A stretch of 64,000 nt of DNA from DASQDN01 sp963844855 (GCA_963844855.1 CAWJQP010000072.1:310001-374000); one strand, 5' to 3'. Shown: positions 47,157 through 56,987, counted from the stretch's first letter. Numbers and translations are program-made. Notes: a model not told the origin generated them from the letters alone.

Positions 47157-47232
47157 TGGAGCCGGCGACAGGGATTGAACCTGCGACCCTCTGATTACAA
47201 ATCAGATGCTCTACCAGCTGAGCTACGCCGGC
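47157..47232 (-). tRNA. tRNA-Thr (UGU anticodon)
   Basis: Cloverleaf on the minus strand: acceptor GCCGGCG/CGCCGGC, D arm GCTC/GAGC, anticodon stem TCTGA/TCAGA with loop TTTGTAA (anticodon TGT), T arm GCAGG-TTCAATC-CCTGT and encoded CCA at 47157-47159. All stems are intact. A truncated copy of its 3' half lies at 45638-45685. Confidence 0.95.
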
Positions 47233-47273
47233 TTGCGTAGATAAACTGATTCTAGCAAACCTGAAAACGCGTC

Positions 47274-47993
47274 TTATCTGATCTTTCGTATCAGGCTGGA
47301 TCCTGGAGTCGTTCCTAAGACGGTTACGACGTCCTCCAAGCCGTGGCGAACGTGCATGCGCATCGCGTGATCGGCTTCCTCAACGTTGCCTTTGTTAATT
47401 GCTTCCACAAGGTCGCGGTGAAAGCGAGCGGGTAGAGCAGGCCGGTGCACTGCGACGTCCAAAAGCCAGTTAAAGATCAAGACGTGGTTCTTCTCTATCG
47501 TATTCTTCAACGCCTTGCAGTTTGCTCCTTCGGCAATTCGAAGGTGAAATTCGAGGTGATAACTATGGACCGCATACTGAAATTCACGATCACTCGCGGC
47601 GGCGCCGGCGCGGTTGAACATGGCATCCATGTGCTCTGCCATCTTCTCGAGTTCCATCCGATCGCGAACACTTGCGCGGACCGCAAACAGGCGGGCCGCC
47701 TGGGATTCGAGGGCTTCCCGAATCTCGTACCGCTCGCGAATATCCTCAGCAGTCGGTAGGCAGACGCGCGTCCCTACTCGTGGGCGGCTCTCGACCAGTT
47801 CATCATTCTCGAGGCGCTGCAATGCTCCGGTCACCGGTAAGAGACTCAAACCGAGATCTGCCGCGAGTTTCCGGCGTGATAATTCCGTCCCGAGTGGGAT
47901 CTCCCCTTTTAATATCCGGTCACGAATAACTATATAGGCACGTTCAGTCAGACTGAGTGGTCCGGTTGAACCGTACGAGGTTGCGCTTGACAT
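47274..47993 (-). CDS. GntR-family transcriptional regulator, FCD subfamily
   Basis: About 239 residues from the ATG at 47993; the frame stays open 37 codons further upstream but that part is not GntR-like. The winged helix contains LTERAYIVIRDRILKGEIP and LSRRKLAADLGLSLLPVTGA, where the usual SRTPVREAL is altered. The FCD domain (about 90-225) keeps its metal ligands in REALESQAARL, HSYHLEFHLRIAE and FHRDLVEAI. Ligand and targets are unknown; no TGGTnnnACCA site is seen upstream. It lies next to tRNA-Thr and is divergent from the CNB-DUF1003 gene. Confidence 0.88.
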   Translation of the reverse strand: MSSATSYGSTGPLSLTERAYIVIRDRILKGEIPLGTELSRRKLAADLGLSLLPVTGALQRLENDELVESRPRVGTRVCLPTAEDIRERYEIREALESQAARLFAVRASVRDRMELEKMAEHMDAMFNRAGAAASDREFQYAVHSYHLEFHLRIAEGANCKALKNTIEKNHVLIFNWLLDVAVHRPALPARFHRDLVEAINKGNVEEADHAMRMHVRHGLEDVVTVLGTTPGSSLIRKIR

Positions 47994-48146
47994 TTCAGAT
48001 AGTTGCCACCCAATTATCCCATAACGTTTCTCTGATATGTCACAAACTAGACTGTTGGGTAATTCCGATAAACGGGCCATCCATTTCTCCGGAAAGTCTT
48101 TCATTCTGTCGCCGTCGGCGTTAATACATCCGGAGAGGAGAACAGA

Positions 48147-49049
48147 ATGAATGCCGATTTCCCGACGGTGATGACGATTGAGGCCTTACGTTCCGTACCT
48201 TTGTTCGCTTCGCTCGATGCCGATGTGGCGCAAGCCTTGCGTGAGTTGTTGACGATGCGCGAGGTAATCGAACAGACATTCCTCTTTCACCACGGCGACA
48301 AGGGCGATGCGATGTACTTCATACTAAGTGGTCGCGTTCGCATCAGCGTTCCAGATACGGAAGGGAAAGATATCCACCTTGCCGAACTGGCTCGCGGAGA
48401 TTTTTTTGGTGAGATTGCACTCCTCGACGGCAATCCACGCTCTGCTGATGCTGTGGTACTCGAGAAAGCGCCTTGCTGTTCTCGCGCGGGATAGCTTTCT
48501 CTCCTTCGTTCGGAATAATCTGATGTCGCTCTGGAAATGTTGGGCGCGATCGCTGATCGCTTGCGTCGAACCGATGACGTCTTACGTCACCGAGTCTCGC
48601 GCAATGTCAATGACGAAGAAGCCAAGCGTTTGACGATTTCGGATCGTATGGCCGATGGAATGGCAGAGTTTGGAGGAAGCTGGAAATTCATAATCGCGTC
48701 CGTGCTGTTTCTGGCGGTTTGGGTCCCGGCCAATGAGTGGATGCTGCGAGGTCGAGGTTTCGACCCATTCCCGTACACTTTGTTGAATCTGGTACTGGGA
48801 ATGGTAACGGGCTTGCAAGCTCCCATCATCATAATGTCTCAGAACCGGAAGTCAGAGAAGGACCGGCTGCGCGCCGATCTGGATTATCAGGTCAATCTCA
48901 AGAATGAGCTAGCGCTCGGCGAGGTTTTGCGTAGGCTCGACGTACTCGAGAGCGAACGATTGCCTCTCTTGTTTGAGGAACAGCAGGAACGCTTGGAAGG
49001 CGCGAGATCAGTTGGAACTCGTCAATCGAAGAATCAGCCAGCCAAATAA
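48147..49049 (+). CDS. Cyclic-nucleotide-binding domain plus DUF1003 membrane protein (frameshifted)
   Basis: The N-terminal part (about 1-120) is a cNMP-binding domain: LRSVPLFASLDADVAQALRE and the phosphate-cassette region GDFFGEIALLDGNPRSADA. The C-terminal part is DUF1003 with two membrane helices (WKFIIASVLFLAVWVPANEW and FPYTLLNLVLGMVTG) and the motif QAPIIIMSQNRKSEKDR. The frame breaks near 48468-48480 and 48520; three single missing bases restore KAALLVLARDSF and NNPDVALEMLGAI. About 300 residues when repaired. It may couple cNMP levels to a membrane function, which is unknown. Confidence 0.82.
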
Positions 49050-49052
49050 GTA

Positions 49053-50633
49053 TCAGAAACCTTTACCAAGTTGCTCCAATATTAGATGCTCATTGTGGTT
49101 TGAAAAGCTCACTGCCTCGAGCGCGAACGTCAAAATGCGCCGAGTTTCTAATGGATCGATGAGCGCATCGACGTGTCCCCGCGCAGCCGCATGTTTGGCA
49201 TCGAGCCACCGTTCGTAATCGGCGCGAGTCTTCTCAATGCGACGCTGCAAATCCTCCGGTATCGGCTTTCCTTCCTTCTGCAGCTTGTCCAACTCGGGCC
49301 CATGAACCGCCTTTACCGCCGAGTCACCTTCCATCACGCCGATTCGAGCAGTCGGCCACGCAAAAGTAAAGTGAGGATCGAATCCCTGACCGGCCATCGC
49401 ATAGTAGCCGGCTCCGCTGGCGTGATTGATGGTAAGAACGATCTTGGGCACGGTTGCGCACGCCATCGTCTCGACCATTTCAGCCCCGGCCCGAATGATT
49501 CCGCTCGCTTCGGCCTCCGCGCCGACCATAAAGCCTGACACGTCCTGAATGTAAAGGAGAGGGATCCTATGTCGTTCGGCATTCTCAACGAAGTAGGCGA
49601 CCTTACGAGCTGATTCCGCGTAAACGATCCCGCCGATACGTGGACCTGCCGTTGTCCTGAGGAAACCTCGCCGATTCGCAATTAGCGCGATCGGATAGCC
49701 CGACAATCGTGCATTTGCGCAAAGAATCTCACTGGCATAATCGGGCTGAAACTCCAGGAAATCTTCGGAATCGAGGATACGGGAAATTACCTCGGTCACA
49801 TCGTATGAAGCGCGATGATCGACCGGAAGCAAATCGTAAAGATCCTCCGGTTTCTTCGCAGGCGCTATGCCAGTCGGTCGAGACACTGGTTTCCGAAGAT
49901 CGTGAAATAGCCTGCGAATGATCGCCAGACAATCGGGATCATCTTTGGCCGAGTAATGAGCCACTCCGCTGATCCGTGTATGCATGCTCTCGCCGCCAAG
50001 CGACTCGGCATCGATAGACTGTCCGACTGCGCCCTTCACAAGATTCGGTCCACCGAGACCCATGAAGCTGACGCGTTCAACCATGATGATGACGTCGCTT
50101 AGCGCAGGAAGATAAGCGCCACCGGCAATGCATGGTCCCATGACGGCGGAGATCTGCGGCACATGCAGCTTGCGGCGCATCAGAGAGTTGTAATAGAAAA
50201 TTCGAGCAGCGCCGTACTGTCCCGGGAAGATGCCATCTTGCAGAGGCAGGTTAACGCCAGCCGAGTCGACAAGATAGACAATCGGCAGCCGATTCCGCAT
50301 CGCGATCTCTTGCGCTCGCAGAATCTTAGTGATCGTTTCGGGCCACCACGCGCCTGCTTTCACCGTTGCATCATTTGCCACGATTACCGCGGGACGGTCT
50401 TCAATTCTGGCCAAGCCTGTCACAACACCGGCGCCCGGGGCTTGACCATCGTAGCGATCGTAGGCGATCAGGAGCCCTATCTCCAGGAACATCGATCCAG
50501 GATCGATAAGTTTTGCGATTCGCTCCCGGGCAGTTAACTTTCCGTCTCGATGCTGCTTATCAACCTTGGCTGGACCGCCGCCTTGACGAACCTGGTCTTC
50601 TATCGCCTGAAGCTCTTCTACGTTCGCACGCAT
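49053..50633 (-). CDS. Acyl-CoA carboxylase, carboxyltransferase (beta) subunit
   Basis: Protein of 526 residues with the two crotonase-like halves of biotin-dependent carboxyltransferases: KLTARERIAKLIDPGS near the start, MGPCIAGGAYLPALSD in the first half, and YAESARKVAYFVENAE, VSGFMVGAEAEASGIIRAGA and NHASGAGYYAMAG in the second. Similarity is highest to methylcrotonyl-/geranyl- and propionyl-CoA carboxylase subunits; the acyl-CoA cannot be fixed. No biotin carboxylase gene is nearby, so the partner must be elsewhere. Only 18 bases separate its start from the divergent AI-2E gene. Confidence 0.94.
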   Translation of the reverse strand: MRANVEELQAIEDQVRQGGGPAKVDKQHRDGKLTARERIAKLIDPGSMFLEIGLLIAYDRYDGQAPGAGVVTGLARIEDRPAVIVANDATVKAGAWWPETITKILRAQEIAMRNRLPIVYLVDSAGVNLPLQDGIFPGQYGAARIFYYNSLMRRKLHVPQISAVMGPCIAGGAYLPALSDVIIMVERVSFMGLGGPNLVKGAVGQSIDAESLGGESMHTRISGVAHYSAKDDPDCLAIIRRLFHDLRKPVSRPTGIAPAKKPEDLYDLLPVDHRASYDVTEVISRILDSEDFLEFQPDYASEILCANARLSGYPIALIANRRGFLRTTAGPRIGGIVYAESARKVAYFVENAERHRIPLLYIQDVSGFMVGAEAEASGIIRAGAEMVETMACATVPKIVLTINHASGAGYYAMAGQGFDPHFTFAWPTARIGVMEGDSAVKAVHGPELDKLQKEGKPIPEDLQRRIEKTRADYERWLDAKHAAARGHVDALIDPLETRRILTFALEAVSFSNHNEHLILEQLGKGF

Positions 50634-50651
50634 AATCTTTCTGTTAGTCTA

Positions 50652-51737
50652 ATGTGGCGTCTAATAGTGGCGATGCTTGGTATCGATTGGCGAGCTGCGC
50701 GGATCACTTGGACGGTGTTCCTTTTCGCACTAATCCTGTTCATGGTTTACCTGGCCCGCGAAGGCATCATGATCTTCGTTGCGGCATTTTTCTTTGCCTA
50801 CATGCTGACACCCCTTGTGACTTTCGTGTCACGTGTCAGGCCCGGCGCCGTATCAAAAACCGTATCACTTGCGGTTGTCTATGTCTTTCTACTCGTGGTC
50901 ATGGTCTCTCTTGGCGCCTGGCTGGGACGAGAGCTCGTAGAGCAAGCGGCCAGTCTTGTCGAGCGGCTTCCAGGATTGATTGAGAAGCATAAGGACCTCT
51001 CCGCTATACCGTTGCCATCATGGCTGGAACCCGCGCGAATACGCGTTGTCGATGCATTGCGCGTTCAGCTTGATACTGCCGCCGGGAAGATTGGGCCCCT
51101 GCTGCAACAGGCGGTCGGAGGAATTATGGGACTCGCAGGCAGTTTGATGTTCATCATTATCGTTCCGATCCTGACGTTCCTGTTCATGAAAGACTCCGAT
51201 GTTATTCGCAAGACCTTCCTGGGCTTTATGACCCCAGAAAGACGTCCCGTTGCTGAGGAGGTCCTGGACGACATTCATGTGATGATCGACCAATACATGC
51301 GGTCCCTCGTGATCCTCGCACTTACGACGTCTGTCGTTTATGTGATTTTCTTCTGGGCGATCGGGCTACATTACGCCTTACTGGTATCGGTACTCGCCGC
51401 CCCGCTCGAGTTTATTCCTGTTTTCGGACCGTTGATCGGAACTCTGCTAATTCTGGGAATTGCTGTCTTCACAGGCTTCCCACATATCTGGTGGATCGTA
51501 ATATTCTTTGTCGCTTATCGAATGTTCCAGGACTACGCGCTGCAGCCCTATCTCATGAGCAGTGGAGTGCAACTGCATCCATTACTCGTGTTGTTCGGAG
51601 CGTTTGCGGGCCAATCACTTGGTGGACTGTGGGGAATGTTTCTCTCGGTTCCGATAATCGCGATTATTCGTGTTGTGTTCGTTCGCCTGTATCGCCGGGA
51701 AAGCTCGCATCTCGTAATCGAAGATGTTTCGACCTAA
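50652..51737 (+). CDS. AI-2E family (PerM-type) membrane transporter
   Basis: About 361 residues from the ATG at 50652; the frame is open upstream, but that part overlaps the divergent carboxyltransferase start. About seven or eight helices are visible, with the soluble stretch LVERLPGLIEKHKDL and the family motifs DQYMRSLVILALTTSVVY, PLEFIPVFGPLIGTLLI and YALQPYLMSSGVQLHPLLV. Members export small molecules or ions (AI-2, Na+); which one applies is unknown. Confidence 0.9.
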   Translation: MWRLIVAMLGIDWRAARITWTVFLFALILFMVYLAREGIMIFVAAFFFAYMLTPLVTFVSRVRPGAVSKTVSLAVVYVFLLVVMVSLGAWLGRELVEQAASLVERLPGLIEKHKDLSAIPLPSWLEPARIRVVDALRVQLDTAAGKIGPLLQQAVGGIMGLAGSLMFIIIVPILTFLFMKDSDVIRKTFLGFMTPERRPVAEEVLDDIHVMIDQYMRSLVILALTTSVVYVIFFWAIGLHYALLVSVLAAPLEFIPVFGPLIGTLLILGIAVFTGFPHIWWIVIFFVAYRMFQDYALQPYLMSSGVQLHPLLVLFGAFAGQSLGGLWGMFLSVPIIAIIRVVFVRLYRRESSHLVIEDVST

Positions 51738-51738
51738 A

Positions 51739-52347
51739 CTACTTCAGTGCAGCGCGCACAAGCGTGCAAACTTCTGCTGCTGTTGGAATGACGATCACGT
51801 CGAGGCCCGCGGCTCTCGCCGAGGCAACTCCGGCGGCTGAGTCCTCCACGGCGATTGCTGACTTGACGTTTAGCCGCTCCAGTGCGAGCAAGTAGGGATC
51901 GGGCGCAGGTTTATGTCGCGCGACTTCCCCGCCATGAACCACGGTGTCAAGCAGTGGAGTGATCCTGGCGCCGTCGAGGATGGACTCTACTTCGCGGATA
52001 TTGCTGGATGTGACCACAGCCAGCTTGTAATCTGGCCGCAGCTCCTCGAGGAGTTCCCGGATTTCGTCGGGGACACCAATGTTGCCCATGCGATTGCGGA
52101 ACATCTCTTTCTTGCGAGGATACTCAAGAGCGAGAGTCTCGATGTCGAACGGCGGGTCGGTTCTCGAACAAAGGTAAGACAGCATTGCCCGATCTGTAAT
52201 CCCGATGCAGTTCTCGCTATAGCTCTTCCAATCGAGATCAATACCAACGGGTTTGAGAATATCGAGCCAGCACTCATAGTGAACTGGCTCGCTGTCGACG
52301 ATTACTCCATCGAAATCAAAAAGGACTGCTTCATATCGGATCATCAA
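51739..52347 (-). CDS. HAD-superfamily hydrolase, phosphatase/beta-phosphoglucomutase type
   Basis: Protein of 202 residues. The nucleophile D10 and the acid/base D12 are in LFDFDGVIVDSEP, followed by an alpha-helical cap (about 17-82), motif II AVVTSSN, motif III lysine in RHKPAPDPYL and motif IV AIAVEDSAAGVASARAAG. This pattern fits beta-phosphoglucomutase-like and sugar-phosphate phosphatases. It converges on the AI-2E gene with a 1-base gap and follows the M48 protease gene by 7 bases. Confidence 0.93.
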   Translation of the reverse strand: MMIRYEAVLFDFDGVIVDSEPVHYECWLDILKPVGIDLDWKSYSENCIGITDRAMLSYLCSRTDPPFDIETLALEYPRKKEMFRNRMGNIGVPDEIRELLEELRPDYKLAVVTSSNIREVESILDGARITPLLDTVVHGGEVARHKPAPDPYLLALERLNVKSAIAVEDSAAGVASARAAGLDVIVIPTAAEVCTLVRAALK

Positions 52348-52354
52348 ATCCGGA

Positions 52355-53697
52355 TTATCGGCTATCGAATCGCACGGACTGCAGCATCTGCTCGTAAACA
52401 GGTTGGAGCTGGCGGAAATCCTTCTCCGGACCGATAAAGATCATGTAGAAAAGACCTTCCGGACCGCTGCGCCGTAACAAGCATGTTAATCTCGCGGCCG
52501 CCTAAAGGCGACTGGTTGTAAAGGGTCGTCACAAGACCGCTTACGCCGCCAACGCGAACGTTCTTCTGATTTCCGCCGGTCTGTATAGAGGGATTCGATT
52601 GCGAGAGCTGTGCGATCAGATCGGATGTGTCCTGCCGCAAGTTCCCTCTGCTATGAGGGGTCGCGAAGCTGACCATCACACCGTAAGCGATCCCTACACC
52701 GCCCTTAGAGTCCTGAATAAATCCAGACCGCGGCGCGATCGTCACCATGGCGCTGTCGTTATCTCCAAACGTTTCCCAGTTCCCTGGATAGGACACCGTG
52801 AAAGCCCTGCCGCGATACTCGCGCAAACCGCCGGATGGACGGGGGTCACCGGTTCCGACCGCGCCAGTCTGTCCGGCTTTGTTGGCCGGCGCGGCAGGCA
52901 AACCACCGACTCTCGACTGGATGCGTTCGAACGCTGCGGTGTTGCCAGTCGAATAGTTCGAGCGCGGCAGATACTGGATTTCTTCCTGGATCGCCTTCAT
53001 GCGATTACCCGGGTTCGGGTGAGACTGGATAAACTGAGGGCCTCCGCGGCCGCCCTGTGCTTCAAGCTTTTCGAAAAAACGGGCCAGCTTCCACCGGGTT
53101 GTATCCGGCCTTGGCCATCATGCGGGCGCCGAGGATGTCGGCGTCGCTTTCAGCACCGCGTGAATACTTCAAGAGCACTGAGTTTGCGCCAAGTCCTATG
53201 CCAAGCTGCGCGAGTTGTCCTAGCATGGAGCCGTTGCCGACGATTGCGCCTGCCAGCATCGCGGGCAGTTGGATCAGGTTCGCCTTCGATGCTTGGTTCG
53301 TACCATGTCGCAAGCGCAACGTGCGCGATTTCATGCCCCATAACACCAGCCAACTGCGCCTCATTATCAGCGGAAGCAATTAGTCCGGTATGAACGAATG
53401 TAGGTCCGCCAGGAAGCGCGAATGCGTTAATGCTCTTGCTCGTTGATGACCTTGAAGGTATATGGATAATCTCCGGCCAATCCAGTGGCGACAAGCTTTC
53501 GCCCGATGCTCTCGATGTAGCTCTGCAACTGCTCATCGCGAACTACTGGCATCTGGCGTTCAACCTGGGCAGCAGCCTCGCGTCCGAGTTGAATATCCTG
53601 CTCTTTGGAAAAGAGATTCCAACCCGGCTTGACTTCCTTCGGACCGTCCGCTGCGAAGCCCAGACGATAGAAGCGCAAGGACCAGAAACGACTTCAT
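52355..53697 (-). CDS. M48-family metalloprotease (BepA/YfgC-like), multiple frameshifts
   Basis: Rebuilt from several frames: signal peptide MKSFLVLALLSSGL (start at 53697), AADGPKEVKPGWNLFSKEQD, INAFALPGGPTFVHTGLI, the zinc motif GHEIAHVALRHG (HExxH), AESDADILGARMMAKAGY with the third zinc ligand Glu, then a PEP- and Gly-rich linker and a C-terminal domain to the TAA at 52355. Total about 447 residues. At least five indels are needed (near 53655, 53440, 53310, 53080 and 52470). It would degrade or assemble envelope proteins in the periplasm. Confidence 0.83.
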
Positions 53698-53784
53698 TGT
53701 TTTAACCACGTTCGCCTCCCCCCTTGTAGAGATGCCAGCACGTTATAAGCCGTTTCAATACGGGGATTAAGTTATGCTAAGGGT

Positions 53785-54729
53785 ATGACGCCCACCCCCA
53801 GAATCTGGCATAACGGCCAGTTCATCGCGTGGAACGACGCCAAGATCCACGTTCTGTCGCATGTTGTGAGTTACGGCAGCTCGGTGTTTGAGGGCATTCG
53901 ATGCTACGAGACCAAGAGCGGTCCCGCGATCTTTCGCCTTCCCGAGCATATGCGCCGCATGATCGATTCGGCCAAGATTTACCGCATGGAAGTACCCCAC
54001 TCGGTAGAAGAACTTAGCGAAGCTGCCGTTGAACTCGTACGCGAGAATAACCTTGCTTCCTGCTACATCCGGCCGATTATCCTTCGTGGCTACGGAACAA
54101 TGGGTGTATTACCGGGCAAAAATCCCGTCGAAACTTACATGGCCTGCTGGGAATGGGGTAAGTATCTCGGTGATGAAGCGCTGAGTTCGGGTGTCGACGT
54201 CTGCATCTCAAGTTGGAACCGAATTGCGCCGAATACTCTGCCCGCCCTCGCGAAGGCCGGCGCAAATTACATGAACTCGCAGTTGATCCGCATGGAAGCC
54301 GACGTGAATGGATATGCCGAAGGGATTGCGCTCGATCAACAGGGTTACATCAGCGAAGGATCCGGAGAGAACATCTTCGTCATTCGGGATGGCAAGTTGC
54401 TGACGCCTCCGCTGGGAGCGTCTGTGCTGCCGGGTATCACACGCGATTCGATTATTAAAATCGCTCAATCGTTGGATATCCCATTGGTTGAGACGATCAT
54501 TCCTCGCGAATTACTGTATATTGCGGATGAAGTTTTCTTCACCGGAACGGCGGCCGAGATTACGCCGATCCGGTCGGTTGATCGGGTCACGGTGGGCTCT
54601 GGTCATAGGGGACCGATCACGGAGCAGTTCCAGAAGGAGTTCTTCGGGATCGTGAACGGAACTGCCGCGGACCGATTCGGCTGGCTGACACCAGTGAAGT
54701 CTCGGGAGTTCGCGGGAGTTCAGAAGTAG
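53785..54729 (+). CDS. ilvE: Branched-chain amino acid aminotransferase
   Basis: Fold-type IV PLP enzyme of 314 residues. The N-terminus shows VLSHVVSYGSSVFEGIRCYE; the PLP lysine lies in LPALAKAGANYMNSQ; DQQGYISEGSGENIFVI and PLGASVLPGITRDSI are family signatures, and EVFFTGTAAEITPIRSVD completes the cofactor site. It transfers the amino group in the last step of leucine, isoleucine and valine synthesis with 2-oxoglutarate. A terminator-like hairpin follows. Confidence 0.96.
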   Translation: MTPTPRIWHNGQFIAWNDAKIHVLSHVVSYGSSVFEGIRCYETKSGPAIFRLPEHMRRMIDSAKIYRMEVPHSVEELSEAAVELVRENNLASCYIRPIILRGYGTMGVLPGKNPVETYMACWEWGKYLGDEALSSGVDVCISSWNRIAPNTLPALAKAGANYMNSQLIRMEADVNGYAEGIALDQQGYISEGSGENIFVIRDGKLLTPPLGASVLPGITRDSIIKIAQSLDIPLVETIIPRELLYIADEVFFTGTAAEITPIRSVDRVTVGSGHRGPITEQFQKEFFGIVNGTAADRFGWLTPVKSREFAGVQK

Positions 54730-54821
54730 CAAACAGATCCAATCGGGCGTGCTCTACGGTCACCTCCCCCGAGATCTACCGTTCACACGCCCGTCATAAG
54801 GATCTTTGTCATTTGTAACAG

Positions 54822-54869
54822 GGCCGGTGGTGTTCGTCCAGGAAAATCGGACGGTTCCTCCGGCCTTTT
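54822..54869 (+). terminator. Probable rho-independent terminator after ilvE
   Basis: GGCCGG at 54822-54827 pairs with CCGGCC at 54860-54865, with a nested CGTCC/GGACG stem inside, followed by TTTT. It lies about 90 bases after the ilvE stop and ahead of nagA. Confidence 0.6.
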
Positions 54870-54947
54870 CAACAGCAATAATAGTAGTGAATGCAGAGTG
54901 TTAGCAGGAAGCGCCTGTATATATCCTGTGTATAAATCAGCAGCCTT

Positions 54948-56096
54948 ATGAAATGTTTTGGACTCGATCCCTCGAGCGGATCCTATCTGGAGATCGAATA
55001 CGACTCCATCATTAACGCGATCGACACTTTGATCGATACGCCAGCCGATCCGTTATATATCGCTCCGGCCTGGATCGATCTCCAGGTCAACGGATACGCC
55101 GCGGTGGACTATAACTCGCCAGAGACGGCGGTCGACGAGATCGCGCGCTCCATCGATGTCATTCATTCGACGGGGACCGGGCGGTTCTACCCGACAGTAA
55201 TCACGGGCTCGCCGGAACGGATGGTGGGTTCGCTTCGTAATCTCGCACGGGCGAAGCGTGAACTGGCGAATGGTGGATCGATGGAAGGGTTCCATGTCGA
55301 GGGTCCCCATATCTGCCCTGACGAAGGTCCACGAGGAGCACATCCGGTCGAATGCGTACGGGCCCCCGATGTGGAGGAATATCGACGCTGGCAGGAAGCG
55401 ACCGATGGACTCGTTCGGCTGGTGACATTATCTCCGGAATGGCCCGAAGCGCCTCGGTACATCGAGACGCTGGTGGACGACGGTGTTGTCGTCAGCATAG
55501 GTCACACCAAAGCGGACGCCGCTCAGATCCAATCGGCGGTACGCGCAGGCGCGACCATGTCGACGCATATCGGCAATGGGGCTCACGGTGTCATGCAGCG
55601 TCACCCAAACTATCTATGGGATCAATTGGCCGAAGATCGTCTAGCCGCGGGAATGATCGCCGATGGCATCCATGTGGGCGATGCGTTCCTGAAAGTCGCG
55701 ATTCGGGCCAAGGGTGTCACCCGTTCAGTTTTAGTGACCGACGCTTCCATGCCGGCGATGGCGACTCCCGGAATTTACCGATTAGGCGGTCAGGATCTTG
55801 AGCTCACGGAAGACGGCCGCGTTGTACTGGCAGGTCAGACTCGGCTGGCAGGGTCATCGCTCCGCATGGATAAGGCGATTACGAACGTCATGCGGATGAC
55901 CGGCGTCTCCCTTGTTGAGGCGATCTCAATGGCGACCCGGAATCCCGCGCGTGTGGGCAGAATAGCCGGCCGGCAGCGTGGGTTGGCGGCAGGTGATCGC
56001 GCTGACTTCGTGCTATTCCGTTACGACAATCAGACCAACGCAATCGAAGTCGTCCAGACAATCGTTAGCGGCAAGGAAGTGTTCGCCGCGTCGTAG
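54948..56096 (+). CDS. nagA: N-acetylglucosamine-6-phosphate deacetylase
   Basis: Amidohydrolase of 382 residues. APAWIDLQVNGYAAVDYNS opens the barrel; the metal ligands are in GFHVEGPHICP (Glu), VVSIGHTKADAAQ and STHIGNGAHG (His), and the catalytic Asp is in SVLVTDASMPAM. It deacetylates GlcNAc-6-phosphate in the cytoplasm in amino-sugar recycling. No nagB is seen next to it. The start lies 79 bases after the ilvE terminator. Confidence 0.92.
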   Translation: MKCFGLDPSSGSYLEIEYDSIINAIDTLIDTPADPLYIAPAWIDLQVNGYAAVDYNSPETAVDEIARSIDVIHSTGTGRFYPTVITGSPERMVGSLRNLARAKRELANGGSMEGFHVEGPHICPDEGPRGAHPVECVRAPDVEEYRRWQEATDGLVRLVTLSPEWPEAPRYIETLVDDGVVVSIGHTKADAAQIQSAVRAGATMSTHIGNGAHGVMQRHPNYLWDQLAEDRLAAGMIADGIHVGDAFLKVAIRAKGVTRSVLVTDASMPAMATPGIYRLGGQDLELTEDGRVVLAGQTRLAGSSLRMDKAITNVMRMTGVSLVEAISMATRNPARVGRIAGRQRGLAAGDRADFVLFRYDNQTNAIEVVQTIVSGKEVFAAS

Positions 56097-56099
56097 CTG

Positions 56100-56987
56100 C
56101 TAAGTCGGGAATGGCCAGACTCGCTCAACAGTCTTGCTGAGTATCCAACTCTTATCGTCGTCATTGAGAAATTTCATCTCATCGCGGACGACGCTCAGAG
56201 TCTTGGCATACTCGGCATCTTTCTTCGAGACCGGCCAGTCGGTACCCCACATCAGGCGCTGCGGACCAAACGCCGCATGCAGACGCTTCACATGTTCTTG
56301 CGAATCAAGCCATGGATAGGGCTGTTTCGATAGCGACCATGTGTGGGATATCTTTACGAACACTTTTGGATAGCGCTTTAAGACGATGAGCTTGTCGAGT
56401 TCAGCCGGCTTGTCGACTGGACAGTCGGCCATATGGTCGATCACCAGTGTCAACTCGGGGAACTTCCCATAGAGCGCATCTATGTCAGGAATTCGCGTGA
56501 TCGGCGTAAGGATCGTCATCGGAACCTTTAGCTGTTCGCAGCGTTTCCAAAGCGGCGGCATCAATGGCCCGGTGATCCAATCTCCTGTCGCATTCGCGGC
56601 AGGACTGAGGCGCACGCCTCGAAACCCCTGCTCTTCTACGAGCTTAGACAAATGATCTGGAGCGCCGGGATTGAGAGGATCCACGCGAGCTACGCCGTGA
56701 AACGTTCCCGGATATTTTTTCAGAACATCGGCCACGAGGCTATTGTCGAATTTGTAGTGGATCACCTGAATAATGACGGTCTTCGCGACGCCGTTTGTCT
56801 TCATCAGATCGAGCAGCATCTCGGCAGTTGCGTCCTCGGGCGGAACTTTCGCGCCCTCCGCAAACGGATACTTCGGATCATGTTTCCACACATGTACGTG
56901 CGAATCGACAATGCGATAGTTTGGCGCGGTTAAGGCCATGTTTGCAGCCAGTCCTCCGATGAATGTTCGTCGACATAAATCAGACAT
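56100..56987 (-). CDS. Secreted amidohydrolase (amidohydrolase_2, TIM-barrel type)
   Basis: Protein of 295 residues with an N-terminal leader (CRRTFIGGLAANMALTAP) that looks like a twin-arginine-type signal. The barrel starts YRIVDSHVHVW (HxH metal site), with further motifs TVIIQVIHYKFDN, GFRGVRLSPAAN, LVIDHMADCP and MWGTDWPVSKKDA, the last with the catalytic Asp. The family includes 2-pyrone-4,6-dicarboxylate lactonase and related decarboxylases/lactonases; the substrate is open. Confidence 0.88.
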   Translation of the reverse strand: MSDLCRRTFIGGLAANMALTAPNYRIVDSHVHVWKHDPKYPFAEGAKVPPEDATAEMLLDLMKTNGVAKTVIIQVIHYKFDNSLVADVLKKYPGTFHGVARVDPLNPGAPDHLSKLVEEQGFRGVRLSPAANATGDWITGPLMPPLWKRCEQLKVPMTILTPITRIPDIDALYGKFPELTLVIDHMADCPVDKPAELDKLIVLKRYPKVFVKISHTWSLSKQPYPWLDSQEHVKRLHAAFGPQRLMWGTDWPVSKKDAEYAKTLSVVRDEMKFLNDDDKSWILSKTVERVWPFPT

